Positions 1-11,659 of a stretch of 64,000 nucleotides of DNA are shown one piece after another. The DNA comes from Diospyros lotus (taxonomy: Eukaryota; Streptophyta; Magnoliopsida; Ericales; Ebenaceae). The DNA lies in assembly GCF_014633365.1 (NCBI RefSeq), contig NC_068338.1:20904616-20968615 (forward strand), read 5' to 3'. Numbering within the stretch: the first letter of the stretch is position 1; every line of letters begins with the position of its first letter. The notes beneath the pieces were generated by a model, which was given only the letters and a program-made list of their open reading frames with translations, was not told the DNA's origin and searched no databases. The position numbers and the translations under genes are program-made.

Positions 1-3000
1 ACCCATAGCTAAGGTCTCAAAAAGGGATAAAACAGATAGATACAAAGAAAATGTAACTTTGTATACATTTGTTTTGACCCTATGAATAATGGACTCCATG
101 GATGGAACTTGACCTTAAAAAATATGACGATTCCTTGCTATCCATGAGTGGTAAATAGCACTAGCAAAAGCAATTCTCTTGGTCTTGTTAAGCCATGACG
201 ACCCCCGAGCATCTTTTTAAGCCATTTTAGCCCCCACTGGCCAGTGAAGGCATTAGTCTTCGAATACCAATCCAGCACATAATACACCCCCAAATCTCTA
301 CATTGGATGAGCAGTAAAAGAAAAGATGTTGGGATGACTCCTCAAGGCTACCACACAGGCCACATGATCTTTTCGTGTCCAAAAAGTGCAATTTGTCCCT
401 GGTTAGAAACTTGCCTTTAACTCCCAGCCACAAAATGAAAGCATGGTCGGGCATAATCGCTGAGTCCCATACAACATTTGTTTAGACTTTAGCAGCATCT
501 TTTGGTCGGAAGAAATCCTTAACTTTAGTAAGATAAAGAGCCCATCCCTAGTCCTAACTAGATAGAAGATTGATAGCTGCCGAAACTGACCCTTCCGACT
601 GGCATAAATGATCTCTTAAGGTAAGGATACACTTGAGAAATGGAGAATCCCCCTTCCTAGGGGTCCTTGTCCAGATTGACCCTCCATTGACATAAACATG
701 GTTAACCCAACGAACCCATAAGGAATCCTTCTCTTAGTGAAAATTCCAAAGGGCCTTAATGAGGAGAACTGAGTTCCAGCACCGCAGGTCCTTCAAACTG
801 AGCCCACCCTCTGATTTACGCAAGCAAGTATCCCTCCAAGCAACCAGGGCATGCTAGGAATTCCATAGAAAAACCTTGCATATTTGAATGATTTTCTCCA
901 AAACAGCCAAAGGAACAAGTAGCACCGAAAGCCAAAAACATTCCACCCCTTGAATGATATATCTAATCAGCTCCGTCCTACCTGAATATGACAACGGAGC
1001 ACATTTCCACGAGCTAATATAATCCAAAATTTTATCAATGATAGGAGCATAGTGAATAACCTTTAATCTCTCAACTGCCAAAGGCACCCTTAAGTAATAG
1101 AAAGGTATCACTCTAGGCAAAAATTTCACAACAACCTTAACATCCTCCAGATCGCAGCCATACAAACCAGCAATAAACTATTAGTTCCAAATGATGGCAA
1201 ATTTATCCCAAGAGGGGGGGTGAATTGGGATTAGGGTAAATTATTCAATAGTTTAAAGACCTGTTGTTTGTAGAACACTATGTTTCAAAATATCAAGGAG
1301 TTTGTTTCGAAATCAACCTTTCTATTAAGTATGTTTTGAAATATAGATAAGTATGTTTCGAAATCAACCTTTCTGTAAGTATGTTTCGAAACCTTCTTCT
1401 CTGTTTTGCTTATTTTGAAACTTTTAGCTTTTGAAAACGTTTCTTTTGAAAGCACGAACAATGAGAATAGGGAAGTAAAATAGTAAATCAAGTGCACACA
1501 AGATTTATAGTGGTTCGACACCCCGCCTAGTGACTTTCAAGCTTACCTGCTTAAAGAATTTTCAAATACAATCACTTTCACTAGTGATCAACCACAACAA
1601 GGGTTTTACCACGGTTCACCCTAAAACCTTGTACATGATGAGTTTTTATGGTTCAACTCAAACCTTACACCTTAATGAGTTTTAAGGCTAAACTCAAACC
1701 TTACAACCAATAACAAGATAAATAAAACTTATCTTTTACAGCCCAACATATTTAATGTAATGAAATACCTTGCCAAATGGCTGTACAAACCTTTTGGTTT
1801 GAGGTAAGGAGATATTAGAAGGATGAGATGTCGGTTTTAGTTTGCTTCTCCTTTTCACACCACAATGCACATCAAGGATTGATTGAATGGATCTTCTTTG
1901 AGAGCTTGGAAAAAGATTTCGTTCACAAGTGCTTGAGTATGTATCTTGTGTCTCTTGTATGTGTGTTCTTGTGTATGTGTTTTCAAGTTGTACTTATTGT
2001 CTTCAAAGAACTGATATATATACCAAGAAATAAAATTTTGGCTAATTATAACCGTTAGAGACAAGATATTAAAGTAGGTTTCGAAACAACACACTTTTAC
2101 ACTAAGTTTTCGAAACATACATCACATGTTTCGAAACATCCAGCCTTTACAGCTGGTTATACACTTAAAGACAGAATGAGTAGGAGACAAAACTTTATGC
2201 TTAACATGATTTTGTTTTATTCTCCACTTTCAAAATTTTGAAATTGAAACCGGAGTATGGAGATTAAATCAAAACTAAACTTTTAAATAGTTTTTGGATG
2301 AAAATAAATTAAAAAGCAAAAGCATGTCGATTTTTCAAATATATAGTTAACAGAGTCGGATGTTTTGAAACATACTTCAAAAATGCATTTCAAAACATAT
2401 GCAACACAGATTTTAAATACTCTGCTGACAGAATTGACAGAGGTTTTGAAACATACTATATAGGTTTCGAAACATATGCTTTAAATATCAAATAGGTTTC
2501 AAAATATAGCATGCAAGCTTAACAAACATTGAAACCTTATCAAAAGGCATTTCAAAATAGGTATAGAAACATGGAAAAATGATGTTTCAAAACATAGAAA
2601 CTAAGTTTCGAAACATGATGCATGAATTTTGGATTTTTTCAAATATTTGAACATTAGCGCCAAACACTATTCATGCATGTTTCGAAATATGAAAATCTTA
2701 TTTTGAAATATGAGTTTGACATAAAAGATTTTTTTATTCTAAGATAGGTTTTTCATCAAATACATTTTCTCATATATCAAAAAATATGATGCAACATAAA
2801 CATGCTAGATTTAAGCTCATTAACTCGAAGGCCAAAATTGTCACCAAAACTATACAAACAATGCAACATAATTTTTACCGAAACAACATCTCCCTTGGCC
2901 ATCAACATTAAATCGTCTGCAAGAGCTAAACGGGAAATTTTAAGCCTACCACACTTGGGATGAAAATTGAAATCAGTGCCCACAGTAGCTAAATCCAGAG

Positions 3001-4956
3001 ATCTTGAAAAATACTACAAGCATAAAACAAATAAGAATGGGGATATAGGATCTCCTTGTCTTAAGCCCTTTTTTCCCTTAAAGAAACCATAAATGTTGCC
3101 ATTAATAACAATCGAGTAAGAGGGGGAAGTCACACATTCCATAATCCAACCCACAAATCTATTAGGAAAGCCTGAACCAGTAAGAATGCTGTTCAGGAAA
3201 CTCCAACTAACAGAATCATAAGCTTTCCTTAAATCCACTTTGGCCAACCACCTGGGAGAGACCCTTTTCCTATTGTAATTTCTCAATAATTCTTGAGCCA
3301 AATGGAATGTTATCCACCATACTTCTACCTTGAATAAAAGCTGACTATGCCTGATCAAGAATAGATGATAAAATTAGGTCCAACCGAGCAGCTAGCACCT
3401 TGGAAATAACCTTATAAGTAATATTACAACAAGATATAGGTCAAAAATCTTGTCTCGACGAAGAATGAGTTGACTTGGGAATTAACACAACAACCATATG
3501 GTTCACTTGTTTGAAAAGGGAACTAGATTGGAAAAATTCAAGAATCGCATCACAAAATAGATCACTCGCCAAATTCCAAGCTTTCTTAAAAAATAAGATG
3601 TAAACCCATCCGGGCCTGGGGATTTATCTTCCCTAATATTGAAAAGGGCAGACTTAATTTCCTCCTTAGAAACCTCCTTGGAGAGAATACAAGATTGGTC
3701 ATAAGAAACCTTAGGACTAGAATCCAACACCAAAGCATCAATAGGAAAGCATTGAGAGTCAGCCCCAAGGAGGTCTTGATAAACCCCCACAAACTTCTCG
3801 GCCACTTGATGTTGAGAAGAAGAAGGGGAACCATCCCACTTGATAATCGAAGCAATGAAGTTCCTTTCAACATTCATTTTCATCATGGCATTAAAGAATT
3901 TAGTATTCCTATCACAACCTTTAAGATAAGAGTACTTGGCAAGCTGGCCATAAAAATGTCTCTCAACTTCAGCAAGATAAATAGCCTCATTCTTCAGAAT
4001 AAGCATCCTACATCTTAACCCTTCATTATTAGGTTGATACTGCAATTCCATTTGAGCCTCAGAGAGCACCTGATCGACCCTCTTAGCTCTTTTCGAAATA
4101 TGAGAAAAGTGCTTCCTATTCAGATTTTTAAGATGCTTTTTAAGATACTTCAACTTCTGACATAATTGAAATTGCTTAGATCCTTGAATGCTGGAAGTCC
4201 AAAGTAAATTAACGGTACCCTGAAAATCAACATGATTGGCCCATAAATTAAGAAATCTAAAAGGCTTTCTCTTGGCTTGGACTCCTTCCAATAGGGACAC
4301 TATCACAAGAGAATGATCCGATATGCATCTAGAAAGGCCTTCCAGATACCAATCATTATTCACCAAAGCTCTATCAATTTTACTACACACCGAATCATTA
4401 GTGCAGGTATACTGACATCCAATATATTCTAAATTAGAAAGCCCAACCTGCTAACAACAATCAAAGAAGTCTCTTACTTGATACGGAGAGATATCTGATC
4501 CATTACACCGATCATCGTCTCTAATAACACTATTAAAATCCCCCAAAATTAGCCAAGGGCCCCTGGGATGTGACCCTAACTCCTTCATATTATCCCATAA
4601 AGTCCTTCTAGTAACAATAGAATGAAACCCATAAATGAAGTTAACAAAGAAGGATGAATGCGAAGAATTATGTGAAACCTTATAGTGTATAGCTTGTGCT
4701 GAAAAATCAATCGGAACCAGGGACACCTTGGCTGGATTCTAGAGAACAAGAATCCTGCCAGCATCATGAATAGAAAAATTATTCATCATATGCCAATTAG
4801 GGAACTTGTTATACATAATCCAATGGAGTTTATCAAGGCCGATTTTTGTCTCCAAAAGACCTAAAATGTCAATCTCATGCTTCTTAATGAGGTGATTAAC
4901 CCCATTATGCTAAGGGCCTTAGAGATGCCCCTAATATTCTAGCTTGCAATAATCAT
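1..4956 (-). pseudogene. LINE ORF2 (endonuclease, reverse transcriptase, zf-RVT), broken and split
   Basis: ORF2 normally nicks target DNA and reverse transcribes the element RNA. From the ATG at 4954-4956 the start reads MIIAS-stop-NIRG, where a tryptophan is usual, so translation now ends at codon 6. The APE-like endonuclease continues with ILGDFNSVI (near 4540) and ends with SKIDRALV and SDHS (near 4300). The RT begins near 3640 with KSPGPDGF, continues with GLRQGDPISPFLF (near 3040), and reaches the catalytic block as LALADDLMLMA (near 2920). It is then cut by the insertion at 1179-2795 and resumes at 1178 with AGLYGCDLEDV. A zf-RVT-type segment (CGLCG...HLFFYC) lies at 227-454, with C-terminal remnants to about 50. 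Many stops and frameshifts; non-functional. Confidence 0.85.
1179..2795. mobile_element. 1.6 kb non-coding insertion with TTTCGAAA word array
   Basis: This segment interrupts the LINE RT exactly between codons that are otherwise continuous. The 6-bp sequence ATAAAC flanks it at 1173-1178 and 2796-2801, the expected target duplication. It has no coding capacity and no LTR-type TG/CA ends or clear terminal inverted repeats. Near its left end is a poly-G tract followed by TGAATTGGG (about 1206-1228). A block around 1500-1700 reads TTTATAGTGGTTCG followed by C-rich text, and it recurs in recognisable form at 34.25-34.7 kb. About 20 copies of a TTTCGAAA-type word sit at 1285-1450 and 2070-2740. 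The class is unresolved: a non-autonomous element of unknown superfamily. Confidence 0.65.
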
Positions 4957-6484
4957 GAAGATAATGGAAGGGTGTAGCCCTTCTTTATATCCTTCATTTT
5001 CTTAGGTACAGACTTCTCTACAAAGGCCAAATTTCTTCTTTTTCCTGGAAAATAGTTGGAGAGGAGCTTCCTTACCCAATATAGGGGGATCTGGTCCTTT
5101 CGAAGGAACATCTGAACACTCTTTTTCATTCCCATCCAGATTAGGATTCAAAGCATCAGGATCCTTGCTAGGCATATCCCCCCATTTTGATGAACTTCCT
5201 GTATTTTCCCACTTGGTTATGTGATTACCCAAATTTTTGTAATATTCTCTTTGTCGGGGTCTGCCTGCACGTCCACTGGAGTTACGACTTTCTCCTTGTT
5301 CACTGGAGCCTGCACCTTTCTTTTACACTTGTCACTTGAGTGGCTGAAGACTTTACATTCTACATAGAACTTTGGCTCATACTCAAAAACTATCGTTTGA
5401 TCTCTAAAGTTTCCAAAAGGTAACCTTATGCGAACATTTCGAATCAAATCTTTTGACGCATCTATTTCGACCAACACTTTAGCAAATGACACCCTCTCTA
5501 GAAACGTTGTCATCTTATCTGTTGCAATGGGCTTCCCCACCTTGGACACAATCTTCCCTAGAGCATTAGGGTGCCAACACTCAATGGGGAGGCCCGAGAG
5601 ATTTACCCAAACCAGAACCGAGGAGAATCTATTAACATTAAATTCAAAACAAGATGGCATAATCTTGAGCATAAGAGGACACTAAAAAAAAAGATATGGC
5701 CCCCATTTTAGGACCTGATCCTTGGAAGCCTCATCAGTAAACTTGAAAATTAACCAACCACTAGCATGGGTAATAAACTGGTATCTTACATTCTAGCTAT
5801 CGCACAGTTTGAGAATGGTCGATCTTCCTAGGTATTTCCCCGCAAAGTAACCAACAAGGCAATACCCCCAGATAACTTCAATCGAATAAACATCCTGGTC
5901 ATCAAGAAACACATCATCTTGTTCATTCTCAAACAATTTCAGCGAATTTCCCTAGTCTAATTTCCTATTCTCCTTAAACAAACCAACCCATGGAGCCATC
6001 TTGGATGTTGGCTTTGTGACAGGACTAACATCAGGAACCTGGTTAGACGAAGGGGACTTTGCCGTATCTTTCTCCACCTGATGTTGAGTCTCACTTGGAG
6101 ACCCTATCTTCTCCTTGCAACTTCTCGCATGAACCCTAACAGAGCTCATCAGCTTGACTAGATTCTGGGAATCATCCTTCTCCACTCGCATGATAGCTGG
6201 TACCACTTCTAGATCCTTTGTCAACAACTCACCCGATACATCATTTTGGATCTCAATAGACCTTTTGTCCTCACTAGTCCCAGGCACTGGATTCGACTTC
6301 AATGGAAGATTCGTTGATTTCGCCTTTGACACATAACTCTGGCCCACCAAAAGCCTTTTGATGGAAGTGGTTTAGGAACTCCTATCGGTTGCACATCCGA
6401 CGGTTTGACCCCAAACGCTTTAAAGACATCCTCAGCTGATGGCCCTACGGGCTTTATAGATCCACTAGCTTTCTTTTTACCCAT
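4953..6484 (-). pseudogene. LINE ORF1 (DUF4283 / zinc-knuckle RNA-binding protein), broken
   Basis: ORF1 proteins of plant L1 elements bind the element RNA. The start at 6484 opens with MGKKKASG. The frame shifts near 6300-6350, continues to about 5950, and reaches a DUF4283-like stretch (about 5900-5400) with motifs such as WGYCLVGYFAGKYLG and WLIFKFTDEA, interrupted by stops near 5690 and 5795. It ends in a CCHC knuckle at about 5310-5370. In that knuckle the first cysteine appears to be tyrosine (FYVEC where family members usually have FCVEC), followed by KVFSHSSDKC. A lysine-rich tail runs to a TGA at 4953-4955. That TGA overlaps the ORF2 ATG as ATGA, suggesting termination-reinitiation in the ancestral element (inference). 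Family assignment is firm; exact frame joins are not. Confidence 0.8.
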
Positions 6485-6949
6485 CGCAGAGAGGATGGGT
6501 GGGTGAGAACACTAGATCTAGTGGGAGAAATAAATGTGGATCCCCCACTGGCCAGCAACTTCAACTCTTGGCAGACATCTTTAACTCGTGAAAAATAATG
6601 ATAATCACTAGAGATGGCCTCTAGCTCCAATAGTTAATCAATAAGCCCAAAAAAATTCAATCAGATACCATGGATCAATAACTCGTTCACAAAATAGGTC
6701 GTGACAACACACAAATCATTACAGAAGTTTAAAATAAACTTAGGCGGGAAAACCCAAAGTTTAAACTTTGAATTTGGGATCACAAGAATCCAAAGAAACG
6801 AGAATAATGAATCCACAAGACCCTTCACACCAAAAGATTGCGCATCCAAAGCAACAACTAGAAAGAACTCACCAAATCAAACACCCAATGAGGCAACAAC
6901 GTGAAGTCTTCCAAGAGAGAAAACCTTACCTTATAGAGAGCTTCTCTCT

Positions 6950-8560
6950 CTAAACCTCCTAAACTTACCGCCCCTTTAAATTTGAATATATGCATGGCAG
7001 GAACTACTTTGGGATCCAAATATATAAGAGAGCAAGGAGATCTGGGGACTTGAATATGAACCCTTTGATACAACACTGTAAATTAGATTAGTAGATAACA
7101 ACACTGCCTAACTAGATTAGTTACAGTTGCATCCATTATTGCAGACTTGGAAGAAAAATTCTATTATTTTGATGGAAGTTGAGCTCAAGCACAAGCACAA
7201 GCAACAACAACTTGAAAAAAGCCATGCAATTATGTTTCTAAGCCACAAAAGGGGCAGAGACTTCAAAATTGCCTTGGATATGCAATCTGTTTGGTTAAAA
7301 AAAGACAGTTAACTAAACTCCCATATGTGAAGGAATATCTTCTCTGAGTAGGATTCCATTCCATTCACAGGAAGAGTCAATCGAAGCCGTAAAGCAACTT
7401 CTTAACACAAAGATAATCAAAATTGTTAATCTTTCCTTTCTTTGTATGAATATAGAAGGAACCATTAATACAGACTAAGGTTCAACCCTTAATTAAACAC
7501 AATAACACTGTTATAATTGTGACCCAAAATTTAAATTTGTTTGTGATTGGGACTCCTAATTTGATCATGATTATGACTTTGATTTGACTGTGATTATGAT
7601 GTTGTCAAATTTGATTTTATGTGGGATTTATTTCATCTGGAACAATATCCTTATAAATCATCTTTTGATCAGGATATAGTTTTATGTGTACATATATAGA
7701 TGATTTTAGCTCTATAAATAGGTGCCAAATGCTCTGAAATTAGTTGCAGCAATATCATCTTAGTGATATTTTGGTGTGCCAATATCACTTTTGTACTAGC
7801 AATATTTTCTTAGTGATATTTTGTTCTTTCTATCCGTGATTTTTTCTGATTTGGGTTTTTCATGTAAAATTATGTGTTTGTGTGTGTGATTGATGGTTTG
7901 ATTGTAGTTTGTTTTCGATCCAATTTAGTAACAAGCACCAAATTTACTTTCCCTCAACATTAGATTGAATTCATTCAAAGCTTTCATTATCAAACAAATA
8001 ATGAGAATACACAAAGGCCTTCTCTAGTTTTTAATAACTAGAGACACTTAACAATATCTCAATAAATATGTCTTTAAGAATAATTACTCTTTAAAATTAA
8101 ACAAATTCTCTAAGAAAATAGGAAATATATTATCAAGTAAAAACTTGACAAACTACTATAGAAAACTTAGGGATCTCCAAAAACAATCTCCATAATTTAG
8201 ATTGTACAACTATGAGTCAAAGAATGCGTTGACCAAAGTTTAGCTAGATTGGACCACGAATCAACCTCTAAACAACCTTTTGATCAAAAGTGGATTTCAC
8301 TTCTTTAACACAAAAGTTCTGCACTTTTCTCTCATTTTTCTCATTGTACACAACCACATGAGAGGGGGTCAAAATCCCTCTTAAATAGCAATAATTATAT
8401 AGGACAAATTCCCTTAGGTCTTTCAAAGTGAGTCTAACTCACATGGGTCATTACCAATTAATCACTATACTACTTTTGAGTCATCATCTTAGAGGAGGAA
8501 ACTTAACTAACAAAACCATGTGCCTGTGTCTTTAATGACCTTTTTTTTGATCAATGAGAG
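6950..8560. other. Non-coding, AT-rich, no gene recognised
   Basis: No conserved ORF is visible. A TATA-like CTATAAATAGG occurs at about 7710-7720, followed by repeated text around 'agtgatattttg' (7760-7830). This could be part of an old LTR, but no matching partner, PBS or boundary was found. A GA-rich run lies at about 8555-8570. Confidence 0.4.
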
Positions 8561-9240
8561 AGAGAGAATAACCTTAAGAATTTATTTTTAAGAGGGACAA
8601 CATCAATCCAAACATCCTCCCAAAATCTAATTTTATCCCCATCCCTAAACAATATTCTTGATTCTCTTTACTTCCAAGATTCCAGTGCCCTCTTAATAAT
8701 ATCTTCCCACATTTTGCTAAATTTTTATTGTAGGAGTCCATTTGCATGTTTTCACCCTAATGCTATATCTACCCATTCCCAATTGACGAGCTATTTTTGG
8801 AATGGAAAAGAGTGACAAGTAATGCATTGGGAGATTTTCAAGGACAACTTTCCTAGGTGTTAGTTTACTTGCCCAAGACACTGTTCGAACCTTCCATGAA
8901 GTAATATGGACTTCATCAGCTTTGAAATAATTGGGTTCCATGTACAAACTCTAGATCTTCTGGGACTAACACCAACCTTATCTTGTAGGCTTCAATTTCA
9001 TTTGGATCTTAAAGTAAAGACTCTTCATCTTTGAAAACAATAATATAGTTTCATCATCTTCTCATTGTTGCAGATAGATGAAAGAACCTCGTGTTTTTGT
9101 CTCCATCTTTTAACCAAATTGCCCTCAAATTATTAGATAGTCCCCTTCCTAGTCCCTATAGTTTTAATTATGGATAAGTGTTGATCCATTCTTGTGAAAC
9201 CATAACCACAACCCCATCAATCACCCTCAGATTATTTTCC
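8560..9240 (-). pseudogene. LINE reverse-transcriptase fragment (second copy)
   Basis: The minus-strand translation at 8717-8947 contains SWASKLTPRKVVLEN and YYLSLF-type text (MHYLSLFSIPKIA). This matches the post-catalytic segment of plant L1 RTs, which has the pattern W...LS..GR..LI..VL...P.YYLS.F.IP. The frame is closed on both sides, and adjoining sequence has only scattered stops-rich remnants. It is clearly a different, more decayed copy from the LINE at 1-6.9 kb. The limits given are approximate. Confidence 0.5.
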
Positions 9241-9529
9241 CGATAATGGCAAGTCAATAACTAGACATCTACTATAATATCCTAGTATTTTGAGAATAAT
9301 AATAATTAATTTTTGGTGTTTAAAATATTTTTGACATCCATTAGAAATTATAATTGAGAAAGCTAATGGGCTTAGAATTAGTGGGCTAACTTGAAAAAGG
9401 AAAGGCTAAGTAAATGAGCTTAGAGTTAGTGAACTAAGTTGAAAAAAGGAAGAGCTAAGAGTTAGTAGGCTAAGAAAGTGAGTTTAAAATTAATGAATTA
9501 AATGAAAGAATAATCTATTTAAAAGAAGA

Positions 9530-10050
9530 TTTAATGAAAAATAATTAAGGTGACAAAATAATTAAAGATAGTGGGTGAAATATTTGAGAAATGTGGGAGA
9601 CAAAGTAGGGTGTGGACAAATAATTAAAGATTATGGGTGAGATTTAGTGAAAAATAATTAAGAAATGTGACAAAATAATTAAAGATAATGGGTGAAATAA
9701 TTGAGAAATGTGGGAGACAAAGTAGGGCGTAGACAAATAATCAAAGATAATGAGTGAAATAATTGAGAAATGTGGAAGACAAAGTAGGGTGTGAACAAAT
9801 AATTAAAGATTATGAGTGAGATTTAGTGGAAAATAATTAAGAAAGATGACAAAATAATTAAAGATAATGGGTGAAATAATTGAGAAATGTGGGAGACAAA
9901 GTAGGGTGTGGACAAATAATCAAAGATAATGGGTGAAATAATTGAGAAATGTGAAAGACAAAATAGGGTGTAGACAAATAATTAAAGATTATGAGTGAGA
10001 TTTAGTAGAAAATAATTAAGAAAGATGACAAAATAATTAAAGATAGTGGG
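9530..10050 (+). repeat. Compound tandem repeat in LTR U3
   Basis: The phrase 'gacaaaataattaaagat' recurs near 9550, 9665, 9845 and 10025, giving higher-order units of about 112, 180 and 178 bp. Within these a sub-unit of about 67 bp (containing 'gagaaatgtgggagacaaag') is present one or two times. The array stops about 35 bp upstream of the TATA box, so it sits where LTR enhancer repeats are commonly found. Confidence 0.8.
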
Positions 10051-10083
10051 TCACTACAATTATACTAAGCTTAATTCAACGTT

Positions 10084-10093
10084 CTATAAATAG
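10084..10093 (+). promoter_or_regulatory. Putative LTR TATA box
   Basis: CTATAAATAG lies about 810 bp into the 2.37 kb LTR, just downstream of the tandem repeat array. It is the best core-promoter candidate for plus-strand transcription of the element. Confidence 0.6.
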
Positions 10094-11647
10094 AGAAAAC
10101 TTGAAAGGTTGGAGGGCTTGAATTAGAAAGAGAAAGGTTGTAGGAAAGAAAGATTTGAGAGTGAGAGAGAGATTTGAAAAAGAGAAATAAAGAAATATAA
10201 AAAAAAGATAATATAGAGAAAAATATCAAAAAAATTCCTAGAAAAATGCTACAGGTTAGGTTTAGTAGTTCGTGTGAAAATTTATGACATAAGACGTTGT
10301 TGGATATGCAAATCGAGGCTTCATCGCAGAATAAAAGAATACTGAATCGCTCCGTGGGAAGGTGAGTTATCTTCAAAAATTTCAGAAGTATGAGAATGAT
10401 ATTTTAGAATTTTTGATGATGAAATTGGAAGAGAAATGCATGATTGGTATTTATTATGGATTTTTAAGTCAATAAATAATTGAAAATCAAAGAGAAAATG
10501 AGAAATAAATAGAACATGGATTCTGAAAATTATGAGGAAATTTTTGGGGCTTAAGAATATTGTTTTAGGAATTATTGTGAAGATAAATTGAGAAAATTTT
10601 ATGAGAAAATATTTATTTCATAATCTTGAGGAAATAATATGAGGAAATGAGAGAAATTAGGAAAATTAGAGAAAATTAGAAATTTGATTTTCTTAAGTAA
10701 TTATAATGCCTAGGGTACGTCAAGGTTCATAATTGAGTACGATTGAAAGTCCGACGCGAATTTTGAGAAAAAATTACGCTAGGGGCAAAATTATTTTCTT
10801 TCATGGTAAGTGGTACTTCTTAACTGGATTTAGTTTTATGAAAATGCTTGGTTTGTAAGTGGTTCAACAAAAAATCTGATTTTATGTAAATGATTTTGTC
10901 ATGCCTTGATGTGAGTATGTCATGTAAATTGCATTTACATGTTTTGATTTATGAAATATGCATATGAGCATGATGAGATTCACGGTTATACGTTGCATGG
11001 GTTTGGGTTTAGGTACTGGCGCCGTTGCTTTGCCAAGGGTGCACCCATACAACTCGGTCTGGTAGGGAGATTGTAAAAATGACAAGTAATCTTAAGGTGC
11101 AGTCGACCTAAAGACGAGAGTTATGATGTTATGTGCATTGCATACATACATGAGCATTAAATGTTTTTTCCCTTACTTAGATGATTCATCATCTAACTTG
11201 GGCTTTGCCCCTGGAATATTCAAACGTTTCAGATGGAGATTGTAGTAGAAACGAGGATGAATGATGCATGAAATGACATTTAGCAAAGTGCATGATGAGT
11301 TGAATGTATGTTATGTAGCCCATGTATTTAAGTTCTGCTAATTTGAATTCTAAACGTTTTGAGGAATGATGATGTATAGTCTCATTTATAGTTAATGATG
11401 ATGTATAACCTTATTCATGGTTAATGAGAATGTGAGAATTGATTTTTGATTAAAGTTAAGATGTTAGGTTCGATTCTAACTTTCGCATTTAATGTTGGTG
11501 TTGATTCTCTTTCGAGATAAATGTATGGAAATTTTGGGATGGATAAAAACAAGGATATGGTTTAGTTTTAGTAGTATTGAAAAAAAAAATTTATTATCCC
11601 AGAATTGTCCTAAGTTATAGCGCGCTCGAAAAATGGGGTGTTATAGT

Positions 11648-11659
11648 TGGTATCAGAGC
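11648..11659 (+). other. Primer binding site (initiator Met tRNA)
   Basis: TGGTATCAGAGC begins two bases after the LTR end. It is the 12-nt sequence complementary to the 3' end of plant initiator Met tRNA, used to prime minus-strand DNA synthesis. It fixes the 5' LTR boundary and element orientation. Confidence 0.85.

Larger units (their letters stand above)
1..6950 (-). mobile_element. L1-type LINE, degenerate, 3' end beyond window
   Basis: Non-LTR retrotransposon read on the minus strand: 5' leader near 6.5-6.95 kb, ORF1 at 6484-4953, ORF2 from 4956 to about position 50. The domain order is DUF4283-like and CCHC knuckle (ORF1), then endonuclease, reverse transcriptase and zf-RVT (ORF2), which is the plant L1 layout. 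The reading frame is broken by several stops and frameshifts, and a 1617-bp insertion splits the RT, so this is a dead copy. The 3' tail, poly(A) and target duplication lie left of position 1. The exact 5' end was not found; 6950 is approximate. Confidence 0.88.
9273..11645 (+). repeat. 5' LTR of the LBD-carrying element
   Basis: It starts TATAATATCCTAGTATTTTG and ends GGGGTGTTATA, directly before the primer site. The first ~175 bp reappear at 14956-15134 with few changes. It contains a compound tandem repeat (9530-10050) and a TATA box (10084-10093). Minus-strand ORFs inside it (near 10071-10376 and 10882-11085) resemble no protein and are taken as chance. Confidence 0.8.

Noticed and set aside
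1179..2795. Terminal inverted repeats of a DNA transposon
   Set aside because: The two ends (TATTAGTTCC and GTTGCATCAT in inward reading) do not pair.
7500..7930. Possible solo LTR around the TATA-like site at 7.71 kb
   Set aside because: No target duplication, matching ends or second copy could be found in the window.
11648..11659. Met-tRNA-like sequences as tRNA genes
   Set aside because: Only the 12-nt primer-site complement is present at each place; no cloverleaf sequence follows.
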